A stretch of 64,000 nt of DNA. Source: Clostridia bacterium. GTDB taxonomy: Bacteria; Bacillota; DTU025. Both the position numbers and the translations under genes were made by a program. Of this stretch, positions 9,159 to 17,896 are shown one piece after another. Under the pieces are notes generated by a model. It searched no databases, was not told where the DNA came from, and saw only the letters and a list, made by a program, of their open reading frames with translations. The stretch lies in the NCBI GenBank assembly GCA_034926675.1, contig JAYFQW010000006.1, positions 120,217 to 184,216 on the forward strand, given 5' to 3'. Position 1 is the stretch's first letter; the number at the start of each line of letters is the position of its first letter.

Positions 9159-10759
9159 TGCCCCAAGGCTGCCTGGCGCTTGTTCTTCACGCGCACCTTC
9201 CATATGTTCGACATCTCGACGGCGATAGCTATCTTGAGGAGAAATGGTTCTACGAGGCGCTCACAGAGACATACCTCCCTATCTACATGATGCTGTCCCG
9301 CGTTGCAGATGACGGAGTGCCGTACAGGATCACGATGTCGCTATCTCCAACGCTTGTTTCCATGTTCCTCGACCCTCTTCTCCAGGAGAGGTATGAACGG
9401 TACATCAACAGCCTATTGGAACTGGCAGAGAGGGAAGTGGAGCGCACTCGGACCCTGCCTGAGCACACTGAATCCGCAGTGATGTATCGGGACATGTTTG
9501 CCAGGGCTCGAGAATGCTATCTAGGCGCCCTTGGAAGGAACATGACGGAGGGCTTTGCGGACCTTTCGCGCAGAGGCGTGGTGGAACTGATCACCACTGG
9601 CGCCAGCCACGGATACTTGCCCCTCATGGAGGTGTGCCCAGAGGCCGCAAGGGCACAGGTCATAGCCGCCGTCGACTACCACACGCAGGTCTTCGGAACA
9701 CCACCTCCAGGGATGTGGCTGCCCGAATGCGGCTACTCTCCTGGAGTAGACACCTGGCTTGCCGAGGCCGGGATCAAGTACTTTTTCACAGACGCCCATG
9801 GAATCACAAACGCCGCCCCTCGACCGCGCTATGGGGTGTATGCACCTGTGTACTGCCCTACCGGAGTAGCCGCATTCGGCAGAGACATGGAATCGTCGAA
9901 GCAAGTATGGAGCGCCCATGAAGGGTATCCAGGCGACTACGACTACAGGGAATTCTACCGAGACATAGGCCATGACCTTGATTGGGACTACATCAGACCA
10001 TACATGAACAACTCCCCTGTCCGCACCCAAACGGGGATCAAGTACTACCGTGTTACCGGGCGTGGGGAGCACAAGGAGCCATATGTGCGCAAGTGGGCCA
10101 TACAGAAAGCACGGGACCATGCGGGAAACTTCGTTTTCAACAGAGAGCGACAGGTTGAGCATCTCGCGCATGTCATGGACAGGCAGCCGATAGTAGTGGC
10201 GCCCTACGACGCGGAGCTGTTCGGACACTGGTGGTTCGAAGGGATCGATTTCCTGGAGCACGTGATCCGCACGGTCGCCTCTGGCCAGGGCGTGCTGGGG
10301 CTTGCCACTCCATCCGACTACCTGAAGGCATACCCGCGGAACCAGACGGCGACTCCGTCCATGTCATCCTGGGGGTACATGGGCTACAGTGAAGTGTGGC
10401 TCGCCGACTGCAACAACTGGGTGTACCGCCACCTGCACATGATGTCCTGGCGAATGGCGGACCTGGCCCGCTCATTTGCCCCGCCGCAGCCCAAACTCGC
10501 AGAACGCGCGCTTGCGCAGGCGGCTCGGGAGCTTCTGTTGGCTCAAAGCTCCGACTGGGCATTCATGATGAAGGCAGGCGCCTGCGTGGACTACGCAGTT
10601 AATCGGACCCGATCCCATGTGTCAAGGTTCAACAGGCTCTATGATGAGATTAGAGGCAGCGCCATCGATGAAACCTGGCTATCCGACATCGAATCCAAAG
10701 ACAACATCTTCCCGGATATCGACTACACGGTGTACGCAGGTTCGGCCGGGCCTACGTAA
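9155..10759 (+). CDS. GH57 1,4-alpha-glucan branching enzyme-like protein
   Basis: This is a second GH57 protein of 534 residues, paralogous to the one on the minus strand. Motifs run in order: LVLHAHLPYVRH (start), WLPECGYSPG with the nucleophile Glu near residue 190, and VVAPYDAELFGHWW with the acid/base Asp near 350. A helical DUF1957-type C terminus follows. A perfect GGAGGTG site precedes the two adjacent ATG codons, so translation could start at 9155 or 9158. It is coupled to the DUF4912 gene. Having two related enzymes may separate branching from another transglycosylation. Its 3' end faces the nucleotidyltransferase gene with only 28 bases between the stops. Confidence 0.88.
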   Translation: MMPQGCLALVLHAHLPYVRHLDGDSYLEEKWFYEALTETYLPIYMMLSRVADDGVPYRITMSLSPTLVSMFLDPLLQERYERYINSLLELAEREVERTRTLPEHTESAVMYRDMFARARECYLGALGRNMTEGFADLSRRGVVELITTGASHGYLPLMEVCPEAARAQVIAAVDYHTQVFGTPPPGMWLPECGYSPGVDTWLAEAGIKYFFTDAHGITNAAPRPRYGVYAPVYCPTGVAAFGRDMESSKQVWSAHEGYPGDYDYREFYRDIGHDLDWDYIRPYMNNSPVRTQTGIKYYRVTGRGEHKEPYVRKWAIQKARDHAGNFVFNRERQVEHLAHVMDRQPIVVAPYDAELFGHWWFEGIDFLEHVIRTVASGQGVLGLATPSDYLKAYPRNQTATPSMSSWGYMGYSEVWLADCNNWVYRHLHMMSWRMADLARSFAPPQPKLAERALAQAARELLLAQSSDWAFMMKAGACVDYAVNRTRSHVSRFNRLYDEIRGSAIDETWLSDIESKDNIFPDIDYTVYAGSAGPT

Positions 10760-10761
10760 AC

Positions 10762-10779
10762 CTGGCCCAGGCAGGCCAG
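10762..10779. terminator. small hairpin between convergent genes
   Basis: CTGGCC and GGCCAG form a 6-bp stem with a 6-base loop in the 28 bases between two convergent stop codons. It is weak and has no strong T-run on either side, so its role as a bidirectional terminator is tentative. Confidence 0.3.
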
Positions 10780-10787
10780 TCAAACCC

Positions 10788-13250
10788 CTATTCCCGGCCG
10801 TCGGCAATGGCCTCCGAGATTCTGGCCGCGTAGATGCCTGCAATCTCCTCCGCGATCTCCTGGGATTGCGCCTGGGAGTACACGTGGAACACCGGTTCTT
10901 CGGAATCGGGCAGGATGAGTGTCCAGCCCTGGTCTCCATACACCTTTATTCCGTCGATGAGCTGCATTTCCTCCCGGTCCGTCTCCTCGATGAGGCGCCT
11001 CATCACTTTGCCCTTTGCCTGCCATGGGCAGTCCACTACCTGCTTGGTCATGTACGATCGCGGGATAGACTCAACCGCCGACGAAAGCGTGATTCCCTCC
11101 CGGGCCAGGTGTTCGATGAGGATCACCAGGGCGAACAGGCCGTCCAAAACAGGCTGGAATTGAGGCACGCCCGCCCCGCCAGCATGCACCCGCGCCTCGA
11201 TTGCCTTCTCCATCACAGATCTGGGGTTCGTCTGGGTGCGCACCACACGCCCTCTCAGCCCCATCGCCAGTAGCTCGACGGAATCGGAAGCAGTCACGGG
11301 CACCGCCACTGTGTCTCCTCTCCGCGACTTCAGCGCGGCGTAGCATATGAGTGGGAGCAGGTCGTCGGCGGGGATAGCAGTCCCCTGTTCGTCCACCAGA
11401 GCAAGCTTCTCCGCGTTTCTGTCCATCACGAAGCCCAGATCAGCCTGGGTTCTCACCACTAGATCCGCTGCATCGGCGACCAACGCAGGCGGATTTTCCT
11501 CCGCTGCCAGGTGGATCTCACACCCAAGGGCCTCCATCATGGGCCCTATTAGGGCGCCGACGTAGGCCCCATCATAGGCAGCGGCAATAGCGAATCCCCG
11601 CTTTCGAATGGCAGAAGTATCCGCTGATGCTAGGATTGCGCCTAGATACCTTCCTGCCATTCCATCCACAGGGACCACCGTTCCCACGCGTTCCGGCGCC
11701 GCTCTGTGGAAATCCTCGGTGAGAAACGCGTTCTCTATCCTCCTCTCAGATGCTTTGTCGATGTTCAACCCGCGTCCGTCGAGGAACTCAATCAGGGTAG
11801 CGTTCCTATCGGATGGAGAGATCCTGGCATGGACTCCTCCAGCGGCGCCCATGGCTGCCACTGCGAATCTGGCCACCGCAGCAGAGCCCTCTCCGATGTC
11901 AGCAACTGATCTCCCTGAAGAGGACAGGCCCGCTGCCAAAGCCGTCTTCACCATCTTGGAGGACGGATGCACATCAGATCCAACGGCCACTGCGCCGTCC
12001 GCCTTGTCTGCCAGAATCGAACCGTAGGCCGCCCCGAGCCTTGCGGCGAAATCCGGAGTGACCTCTATATTCGCTAGCCCCGCGACGCCAAGCCTGCCGA
12101 AGAGCCTTCTGGACCAGGGCGCACCCCACACAAGCGACGTGTTCACCTGGGCGCCGCCCTCCACCGCCTTGTCGGGCCATATTTTCACAGATGGCCTCAC
12201 CTGGGCTCGCTCCCCAATAGAACAGGACGACCCGATGACTGCCCCTTCTCTCACAACGGCGCCTTGCTTGACACTGACGCGGGATCCGAGTATCGCCCCG
12301 TACACCTCAGCATCGCGCCCGATGAAACCTCCGCCCCAGACCACTGACCGCCGAACAGAGGCCCCCTCTGCGATGACTGAAGACGGTCCGATCACGGAGT
12401 AGTCTCCAACTGACGCCCCGCGTTCGATGTGGACGTCATCTCCGATCACCACTGGAGGACGGATCGAGGCGCCGCGCTCGATCTCAGCGCCTCTGCCCAC
12501 CCAGATGCCTTCATCCACGAGTTCCCCTCCAATGGTCACCTGAGCCTCACCCCGAAGGATGTCCTGATGGGTCGCGTGGTATTGCTCCAGATTTCCCACA
12601 TCACACCAGTAGCCGTCGGCCACGTACCCGAACATCGGATACTTATTCGCCAGAAGGTACGGGAACAGGTTCTTGCCGAAATCGAACTCCCGGGAGGTAT
12701 CCACGAACTGCATGACCTCTGGTTCGAGTATGTAGATGCCGGTGTTGACGGTGTCGCTGAACACCTCTCCCCAGCTGGGCTTCTCTAGGAATCTGGTGAT
12801 CCTCCCGTCGTCATCCACGATAACCACTCCGTATTCGAGCGGTGTCACTACTCTGGTGAGCACGATCGTGGCCACGGCGCCCTTGTCGGTGTGGAATCGC
12901 GCTGCTGCTGCGAGGTCGATGTCGGTGAGGGCATCTCCACTTATCACAAGGAAAGTGCTGTCGAGGAAGCTACCCAAGGCCCGCACGCTGCCAGCAGTTC
13001 CGAGCGGCGTCTCTTCTACTGAGTACCGCATCGTGCACCCGTGCACTGAGCCATCCCCGAAGTGCTCCTGAATCACTTCAGGCATGTAGCACAGAGTGCA
13101 GGCGAGATCCAGATAGCCCGAACGCCGCAGCAGGTTCACCACATGCTCCATCATCGGCATATTGACCACCGGAACCATCGGCTTTGGAACTGAACATGTG
13201 AGAGGCCGCAACCTAGTGCCTTTCCCGCCAGCCATGATGACTGCTTTCAC
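10788..13250 (-). CDS. sugar nucleotidyltransferase fused to phosphohexomutase-like domain
   Basis: The N-terminal 230 residues are a nucleotidyltransferase (AGGKGTRLRPLT) that would activate a hexose-1-phosphate with NTP. Hexapeptide left-handed beta-helix repeats follow to about residue 370, then a region related to phosphomannomutase/phosphoglucomutase to residue 820. The mutase part looks degenerate: where the phosphoserine loop is expected the sequence reads ARISPSDRN, and the metal loop reads VMDRNAEK. It may therefore be regulatory, as in similar clostridial fusions. The chosen GTG (13250) has GGAGGAG upstream and overlaps the TGA of the glycogen-synthase-like gene (GTGA). A role in making ADP- or GDP-glucose for the next enzyme is plausible; the nucleotide is unproven. 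Confidence 0.85.
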   Translation of the reverse strand: MKAVIMAGGKGTRLRPLTCSVPKPMVPVVNMPMMEHVVNLLRRSGYLDLACTLCYMPEVIQEHFGDGSVHGCTMRYSVEETPLGTAGSVRALGSFLDSTFLVISGDALTDIDLAAAARFHTDKGAVATIVLTRVVTPLEYGVVIVDDDGRITRFLEKPSWGEVFSDTVNTGIYILEPEVMQFVDTSREFDFGKNLFPYLLANKYPMFGYVADGYWCDVGNLEQYHATHQDILRGEAQVTIGGELVDEGIWVGRGAEIERGASIRPPVVIGDDVHIERGASVGDYSVIGPSSVIAEGASVRRSVVWGGGFIGRDAEVYGAILGSRVSVKQGAVVREGAVIGSSCSIGERAQVRPSVKIWPDKAVEGGAQVNTSLVWGAPWSRRLFGRLGVAGLANIEVTPDFAARLGAAYGSILADKADGAVAVGSDVHPSSKMVKTALAAGLSSSGRSVADIGEGSAAVARFAVAAMGAAGGVHARISPSDRNATLIEFLDGRGLNIDKASERRIENAFLTEDFHRAAPERVGTVVPVDGMAGRYLGAILASADTSAIRKRGFAIAAAYDGAYVGALIGPMMEALGCEIHLAAEENPPALVADAADLVVRTQADLGFVMDRNAEKLALVDEQGTAIPADDLLPLICYAALKSRRGDTVAVPVTASDSVELLAMGLRGRVVRTQTNPRSVMEKAIEARVHAGGAGVPQFQPVLDGLFALVILIEHLAREGITLSSAVESIPRSYMTKQVVDCPWQAKGKVMRRLIEETDREEMQLIDGIKVYGDQGWTLILPDSEEPVFHVYSQAQSQEIAEEIAGIYAARISEAIADGRE

Positions 13251-14440
13251 TGCGCGATCTCCTCCCCACGGCCAAGGCTTATCTCGATGGCCGATTGGTA
13301 AACCCGAACGGTCTGCCTGGCGATGGCCATCCAATCGTAAGTCTCCAACACATCACGGTAAGCTGCCTCTGCGAGCTTCACCGCCTCCTCGGGGCAGTGC
13401 AGCAGATGCAGGATGGCATCGGCAAGGGAATTCGGATTCTCCACGTAGAACTTCCATCCATTCTCGCCGTGCCTCACTATCTCGGAGAGTCCTCCAGTAT
13501 CGGCTACGACCAGCGGGGTGTGAGCTGCCATGGCTTCCAGTGCGGTTATCCCGAACGGCTCGTATAGACTGGGCACGACCGCTACTCTCGCTGCTCTGTA
13601 CAGGGCGTTTCTGTCCTGATCCGAGATGAACCCGGTCATGACGACCTTTCCGCCGAGCCCGAGCCGTGCGGCCAGATCACGGAGATCCCCTTCGGCAGGT
13701 CCACAGCCTGCGATTACTAGCCTGCCGGACGGCCAGTATGAGAGTATCTTGGGCATCGCCTCTATCAGGAGCTGGACTCCCTTCTCGTGCACAAGCCTGC
13801 CAACGTAGAGTATCACATCCTTATCCGGCCGCGCATACTCCGGTGTAGGCGCCACCGCGTCGGAACTTGAGAACTGCTCAGGGCATACTCCATTCGGAAT
13901 CACTCGCACCTTGTCCTCTGGGAGCCCGAAGATGCGCATCACCTCCGATCGCATGTGGTTCGAACACACAATCACCCTGCACGCCTCGTAGCAGAGATAC
14001 CACTCGATATCCGAGATCCTTCGCTGGGCAGCGTTGTGAAGGCCGCCGTTGCGCCCCCACTCTGTCGCATGAATGGTCGCTGCCAACGGCGTCCCGAACT
14101 CCCTTTTCACTCCTGCCGCCGCCATAGCAGCGAGCCAATCGTGGGCGTGCACGATCTGGAATCCCCCATCCTCCTCAGACAGGCCCGCGGCCCGCGCCAA
14201 CATGGCGTGGGAGAGCTGTTCAGTCCACCACAGGAAATCGTCGGTGACTGGCCCCAGTGGTTCGACTCTGTGCACCCACACTCCGAAGTCGCGCTCCAGC
14301 GGCTTAGCCCCAGGTGAAGAGCAGGTTACTACGTGAACGTCGCACGATCGGGCAATTGCCCTGGCCAGTTCCTGCACATGTCGGGCGAGCCCCCCCACAA
14401 CCCTTGGCGGGTACTCCCAGCTGATCATCAAGACACGCAT
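13247..14440 (-). CDS. GT4 glycosyltransferase, glycogen synthase-like
   Basis: This is a 397-residue GT-B fold, family GT4 glycosyltransferase without a signal peptide. It begins VLMISWEYPPRVVGGLARHV, with the glycine-rich acceptor/donor loop characteristic of bacterial and archaeal glycogen synthases. The retaining GT4 motif PSLYEPFGITALEA (E-x7-E) lies near residue 300. It is coupled to the downstream nucleotidyltransferase fusion, which would supply its sugar nucleotide, and both are near two GH57 enzymes. Synthesis of a glycogen-like polymer is the best inference. A maltose-1-phosphate- or sucrose-type activity in the same family cannot be excluded. Confidence 0.85.
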   Translation of the reverse strand: MRVLMISWEYPPRVVGGLARHVQELARAIARSCDVHVVTCSSPGAKPLERDFGVWVHRVEPLGPVTDDFLWWTEQLSHAMLARAAGLSEEDGGFQIVHAHDWLAAMAAAGVKREFGTPLAATIHATEWGRNGGLHNAAQRRISDIEWYLCYEACRVIVCSNHMRSEVMRIFGLPEDKVRVIPNGVCPEQFSSSDAVAPTPEYARPDKDVILYVGRLVHEKGVQLLIEAMPKILSYWPSGRLVIAGCGPAEGDLRDLAARLGLGGKVVMTGFISDQDRNALYRAARVAVVPSLYEPFGITALEAMAAHTPLVVADTGGLSEIVRHGENGWKFYVENPNSLADAILHLLHCPEEAVKLAEAAYRDVLETYDWMAIARQTVRVYQSAIEISLGRGEEIAQ

Positions 14441-14517
14441 TGCTCATCCCTCGCATACACGAAAAAACTGCGGCCCCGAATCAGACCGCAGTCATATGTT
14501 TGCTGAGGAGGCCGAAA

Positions 14518-16956
14518 TTATGCAGGACCTCTCTTCTGCTTCTTCCTGTGCCTTGTCGCAATGACCAGCAGTCCCGCCGTGATGGCAACTGCCGCCGCTC
14601 CTCCAAGAGCCCATGGCAGTAGGCGCCTTCCCACGGTAGTGTAGCCGCCTGCCAGCTCGACCCTGGAATCAGAAATCGCGGGGAAGAACTCGTGCCGGTT
14701 TCCATCTGAGAGAACGGCGCCGGCGTTATTCACAACTGCTCTACGCCCTGTAACTGCTGAGGTCACCATGTCGAATCTGCCATTGGGCATTGGCGCCTTC
14801 ACTTCCCCGTATCCCCCGGCGCTTCCTGTGCTCATCATGGGAGTATCCACGGTGAATCCGCCCACAAGCTCTCGAAGGATGCAGTTGCGCGTGTAGGAAG
14901 GAAGCCCTGCCGCAATCTCGGGGCCACGCCTCTCGATCCACAGCGCCGGAGGCGCCTCGGGGTGAACTCTGCTTCGCGTGTACTTGATAGATATCGATGC
15001 CGAGGCTCTGGAGGCCATGAAGATCCTGTACCCCATGGAAAGGCCGCGAGTGAAAAGCCCAGAGTCGGAAGAGACCCATGAAGGAGGAGGAACCCCGGGC
15101 CTGCCCCGCGCAGGGATGCCGGGGGATGGTTCCACCTGCACCACAGTTCCTGACAATGCATTAAGCAGCCCAAACCTTCCGCCTGCAGTGAGCGAGCTCG
15201 CCGCGAAGCCGGACTGATAGTACACTATGCAATCTCGTCCCGCCTGCGTCAGGACTGGAAATCCAGGGCTGAAGCTGCTCTCCACCGCGAACTCCACCTT
15301 CCCTCGCGCGCGAAGGGAGTAATCTATGGTGAATCCGCCCTCTACGGGAGTGAGCCGTTTTCGGAGTTCGCAGCCGCCCTCGTTCCAGCTGAAGGTGGCA
15401 GAACCAGTGCCAAGCTCCACATCGTAGTTCTTCGATGCGAGCGAACCAGGACCGGACAGCCAGTCGCGAAGCGCACCCGGCCTGTTGTTCCCGACGCCCA
15501 CTATCTCCTCCCCGTGTTCCAGGTCGTACCAGTAGAGCAAACGGCCTCCGAACGGCGACACAATGAACATGTCGGCGGAGTTGACTATTACCGCCTCATC
15601 AACGCCATCGCGGTCCACATCCTCGCGATACACCGACTCGGCTGGGTGCAGGCTCTGCCAGGCGGCCATGGCCGGAGCATATGCAGCGCGAAGCGCCGCC
15701 TCGGAGGAGGCTGATCCGCCTGAAGAGGAGCTCTCGCCTTTCGTGGGCGGTCGGCCAAATCCGTACTGGCTAAAGGCGTACAGAAGCTTCGCCTGATCCA
15801 GCAGTGCCGCTGCGGAGGCAGCCTCCGGCCCGGTCTGGACTGCCCCAGCTCCAGCTTTCCGGATGTCAGCCTCAACAGCCTGGATCCGGGAACGAACTTC
15901 GCCCTGAAGCTTACGTATGCTCGCAATCTGTGGGGAACTAGATACGTAGGTCTGCCAGTCGGAGAACCCTGCTGCCTTGACCGCCGCACGAACGGAGGCA
16001 GGCTCGGCAGCTGGAATCGACGCGACAGCAGGGAGTGTAATTCCCGATTCCATCAGGCCTGAGAGGGTGGATACACTGACCCATGGCTCCGCCTCAACCG
16101 CGGTGAGCAGCGCATCGAGGCCTCCCCATTGGGTCTGATCCGAGCCAACGCAGATCTCCCTCGCGTACACCACCACAGAGGCATCACGCGTGTCCCGTGC
16201 GTAGGCCGATGCCAGGTAATCCATGGCTGCTGCCGGAGAACCCGTTCGTATGGACTCGTCCACCGCACGCGCGAACGCCTCATCAGCCTGAAAGACCGTG
16301 ATCTCTCTCCCGCTCCAGCCAGTCCTGACAGGCGCGTTCGGAGGCAGAACCCCGAGGGTCCCCGACGACAGGCGCCAATCAGGGGCGAGTGTGTGAGTGT
16401 ACCCAGCCGAGCTCAACAGGTGAATGATCTCCTGCCTCCATACGAGTGAGGGATTCCAGAACCCGGTCGGCGCCTCGCCGAAGAGATCCATCGCTGCGTG
16501 GGATCCAAGCGCCACAGCGAGTTGCGCATCCCATGGATCCATGGCTGGAAGCACTCCCTCGGCGAATGAGGCGCCCAATAGCTCGAACTGGCCCCTCGAG
16601 AGTCCGTCCCTGAGCTGGCGGATAGCTTGTCCGCCTGCCCACGTGAGGCCTGATGCCAGTGTCGCAGAGATTCCCACGGAGAACTTCAGGCCTTCGTGGG
16701 CCAAGAGCACATCGAGAAGACGCGAGGCGCTCTCCATGGCCTTTCCGGATTCTGCGGCCGATGCATCCCCGGTCAAGCAGAAGGCGAATGCCACATCAAG
16801 CTGCCTATTTGGCAATTGTAACCATGGCCCTGGCTTTGGCGATTGTGCATACCCAGGCGCAGCGGTCAATGGCAGCGCAAACACCGCTGCCAGCAGCATC
16901 GCAATGAGAATCGCCATTGGCGCCCACAGCCCATGCTTACGCATCGAAAAGCCCAC
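14518..16956 (-). CDS. membrane-anchored GH57-like surface protein, probable pseudoenzyme
   Basis: This 812-residue protein has an N-terminal signal peptide ending near ALPLTAAPGYA and a C-terminal membrane helix followed by a basic tail (RHRKKQKR), so it should be displayed outside the membrane. Residues 50-320 resemble a GH57 polysaccharide-deacetylase-like barrel. The region expected to hold the nucleophile reads FWNPSLVWRQE instead of a W-x-x-E-x-V-W pattern, and the acid/base region reads VVYAREICVG, so both catalytic residues seem to be missing. The C-terminal half (YREDVDRDGVDEAVI and following) resembles beta-sandwich domains of GH57 glucanotransferases. The start is GTG 16956 or ATG 16944. 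It lies beside a second anchored glucan-binding-like protein. Confidence 0.7.
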   Translation of the reverse strand: MGFSMRKHGLWAPMAILIAMLLAAVFALPLTAAPGYAQSPKPGPWLQLPNRQLDVAFAFCLTGDASAAESGKAMESASRLLDVLLAHEGLKFSVGISATLASGLTWAGGQAIRQLRDGLSRGQFELLGASFAEGVLPAMDPWDAQLAVALGSHAAMDLFGEAPTGFWNPSLVWRQEIIHLLSSAGYTHTLAPDWRLSSGTLGVLPPNAPVRTGWSGREITVFQADEAFARAVDESIRTGSPAAAMDYLASAYARDTRDASVVVYAREICVGSDQTQWGGLDALLTAVEAEPWVSVSTLSGLMESGITLPAVASIPAAEPASVRAAVKAAGFSDWQTYVSSSPQIASIRKLQGEVRSRIQAVEADIRKAGAGAVQTGPEAASAAALLDQAKLLYAFSQYGFGRPPTKGESSSSGGSASSEAALRAAYAPAMAAWQSLHPAESVYREDVDRDGVDEAVIVNSADMFIVSPFGGRLLYWYDLEHGEEIVGVGNNRPGALRDWLSGPGSLASKNYDVELGTGSATFSWNEGGCELRKRLTPVEGGFTIDYSLRARGKVEFAVESSFSPGFPVLTQAGRDCIVYYQSGFAASSLTAGGRFGLLNALSGTVVQVEPSPGIPARGRPGVPPPSWVSSDSGLFTRGLSMGYRIFMASRASASISIKYTRSRVHPEAPPALWIERRGPEIAAGLPSYTRNCILRELVGGFTVDTPMMSTGSAGGYGEVKAPMPNGRFDMVTSAVTGRRAVVNNAGAVLSDGNRHEFFPAISDSRVELAGGYTTVGRRLLPWALGGAAAVAITAGLLVIATRHRKKQKRGPA

Positions 16957-16977
16957 ATCCCGTTCTTAGTGCAGTAT

Positions 16978-17877
16978 CTATCGTCGTCGCCGATCCCTCG
17001 CTGCCTTCGCGAGGGCGATGCCTACGGCAGATATGATGGAAAGGCCGATTATGGCCGCCCACACCGCCGCGACAGCCCATCTGGCCTTCGGCTGGGCGTT
17101 TGCCGGAACAAGCACCGCATACTGGCGCTTGGCCTCATTCCACGATCCAAGCTGAGCGGCCTGGGAGTTGGGGCCATCGTAAGGCGCCAGGATGTCTAGG
17201 ACGTTCGGATTGATGCCCAGATCTGAGCCTCCTCCAAACACCCACGCCTCTGAATGAGACACCACCGGTCGGAAACCGTCGGGGCCGTACCCATCCTGCG
17301 ACGCTACGAGCACGTAGTATTTCCATGTCTCTCTTGGATCGCCAATAAGCCGCCTGGGAACCGTCGCTCGGATGGTCTTGCCGTCGGGAAGAGCCTCCAC
17401 GAACAGCCCATCCGATCTGCCTGCAGATGAGCCGTCCTGCTCGGCGAGGTAGACACGGCTTCCGCCCCACGGCATCAGCCTCACATTCACATCCCATGCG
17501 TAACGGCTGTCGAAGGACACGTTGGCCCCCTCGCGTAGAGTGCCCGACCGGCCCTCTCCAGGCATCGTATCGATGTAGATGTCGATCAATGCGTGGCTGA
17601 ATCCCTCTTGCGAGTTCCAAGGATTCGAGATCTCTGCAAGCGAGGTCTCGAAGTACACGTTCGCGTCGTCGCACAGCGCCCTGAACCGTGTGACATCGAA
17701 AAGCCCGTGAAATGGGGCGAACGCCGGGTTGGTAGGATACGTGTAGCACCCCGGGCCGAAGTCATCTCCCTTCGGATCCTCGGCCTCCCAGAGCACCCGC
17801 TCCGAACCCCACACCGCAGTCACACTCGAAACGAGCGTGGCCACGGCAACCGCCACCACGAAGAGCACTTTCCGCAC
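16978..17877 (-). CDS. membrane-anchored protein with glucodextranase C-terminal-like domain
   Basis: The protein has a signal peptide (VLFVVAVAVATLVSS), a beta-rich ectodomain starting RVLWEAEDPKGDDFGPGCYTYP, and a C-terminal transmembrane helix ending in RDRRRR. The WEAEDPKGDD-GPG-YTYP pattern matches the glucodextranase C-terminal-like (DUF2223) family found at the end of secreted amylopullulanases. The GTG at 17877 has GGAGGG upstream, giving 299 residues; the frame stays open upstream but without a good site. It is followed 20 bases later by the GH57-like surface protein. Together they may hold alpha-glucan at the cell surface. Binding is inferred, not shown. Confidence 0.8.
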   Translation of the reverse strand: MRKVLFVVAVAVATLVSSVTAVWGSERVLWEAEDPKGDDFGPGCYTYPTNPAFAPFHGLFDVTRFRALCDDANVYFETSLAEISNPWNSQEGFSHALIDIYIDTMPGEGRSGTLREGANVSFDSRYAWDVNVRLMPWGGSRVYLAEQDGSSAGRSDGLFVEALPDGKTIRATVPRRLIGDPRETWKYYVLVASQDGYGPDGFRPVVSHSEAWVFGGGSDLGINPNVLDILAPYDGPNSQAAQLGSWNEAKRQYAVLVPANAQPKARWAVAAVWAAIIGLSIISAVGIALAKAARDRRRR

Positions 17878-17896
17878 CGCATTCCCTCCGGCTCTT

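Noticed and set aside
9521..10261. 246-codon frame on the minus strand inside the second GH57 gene
   Set aside because: It is a shadow of a strongly conserved GH57 gene and shows no recognisable domain.
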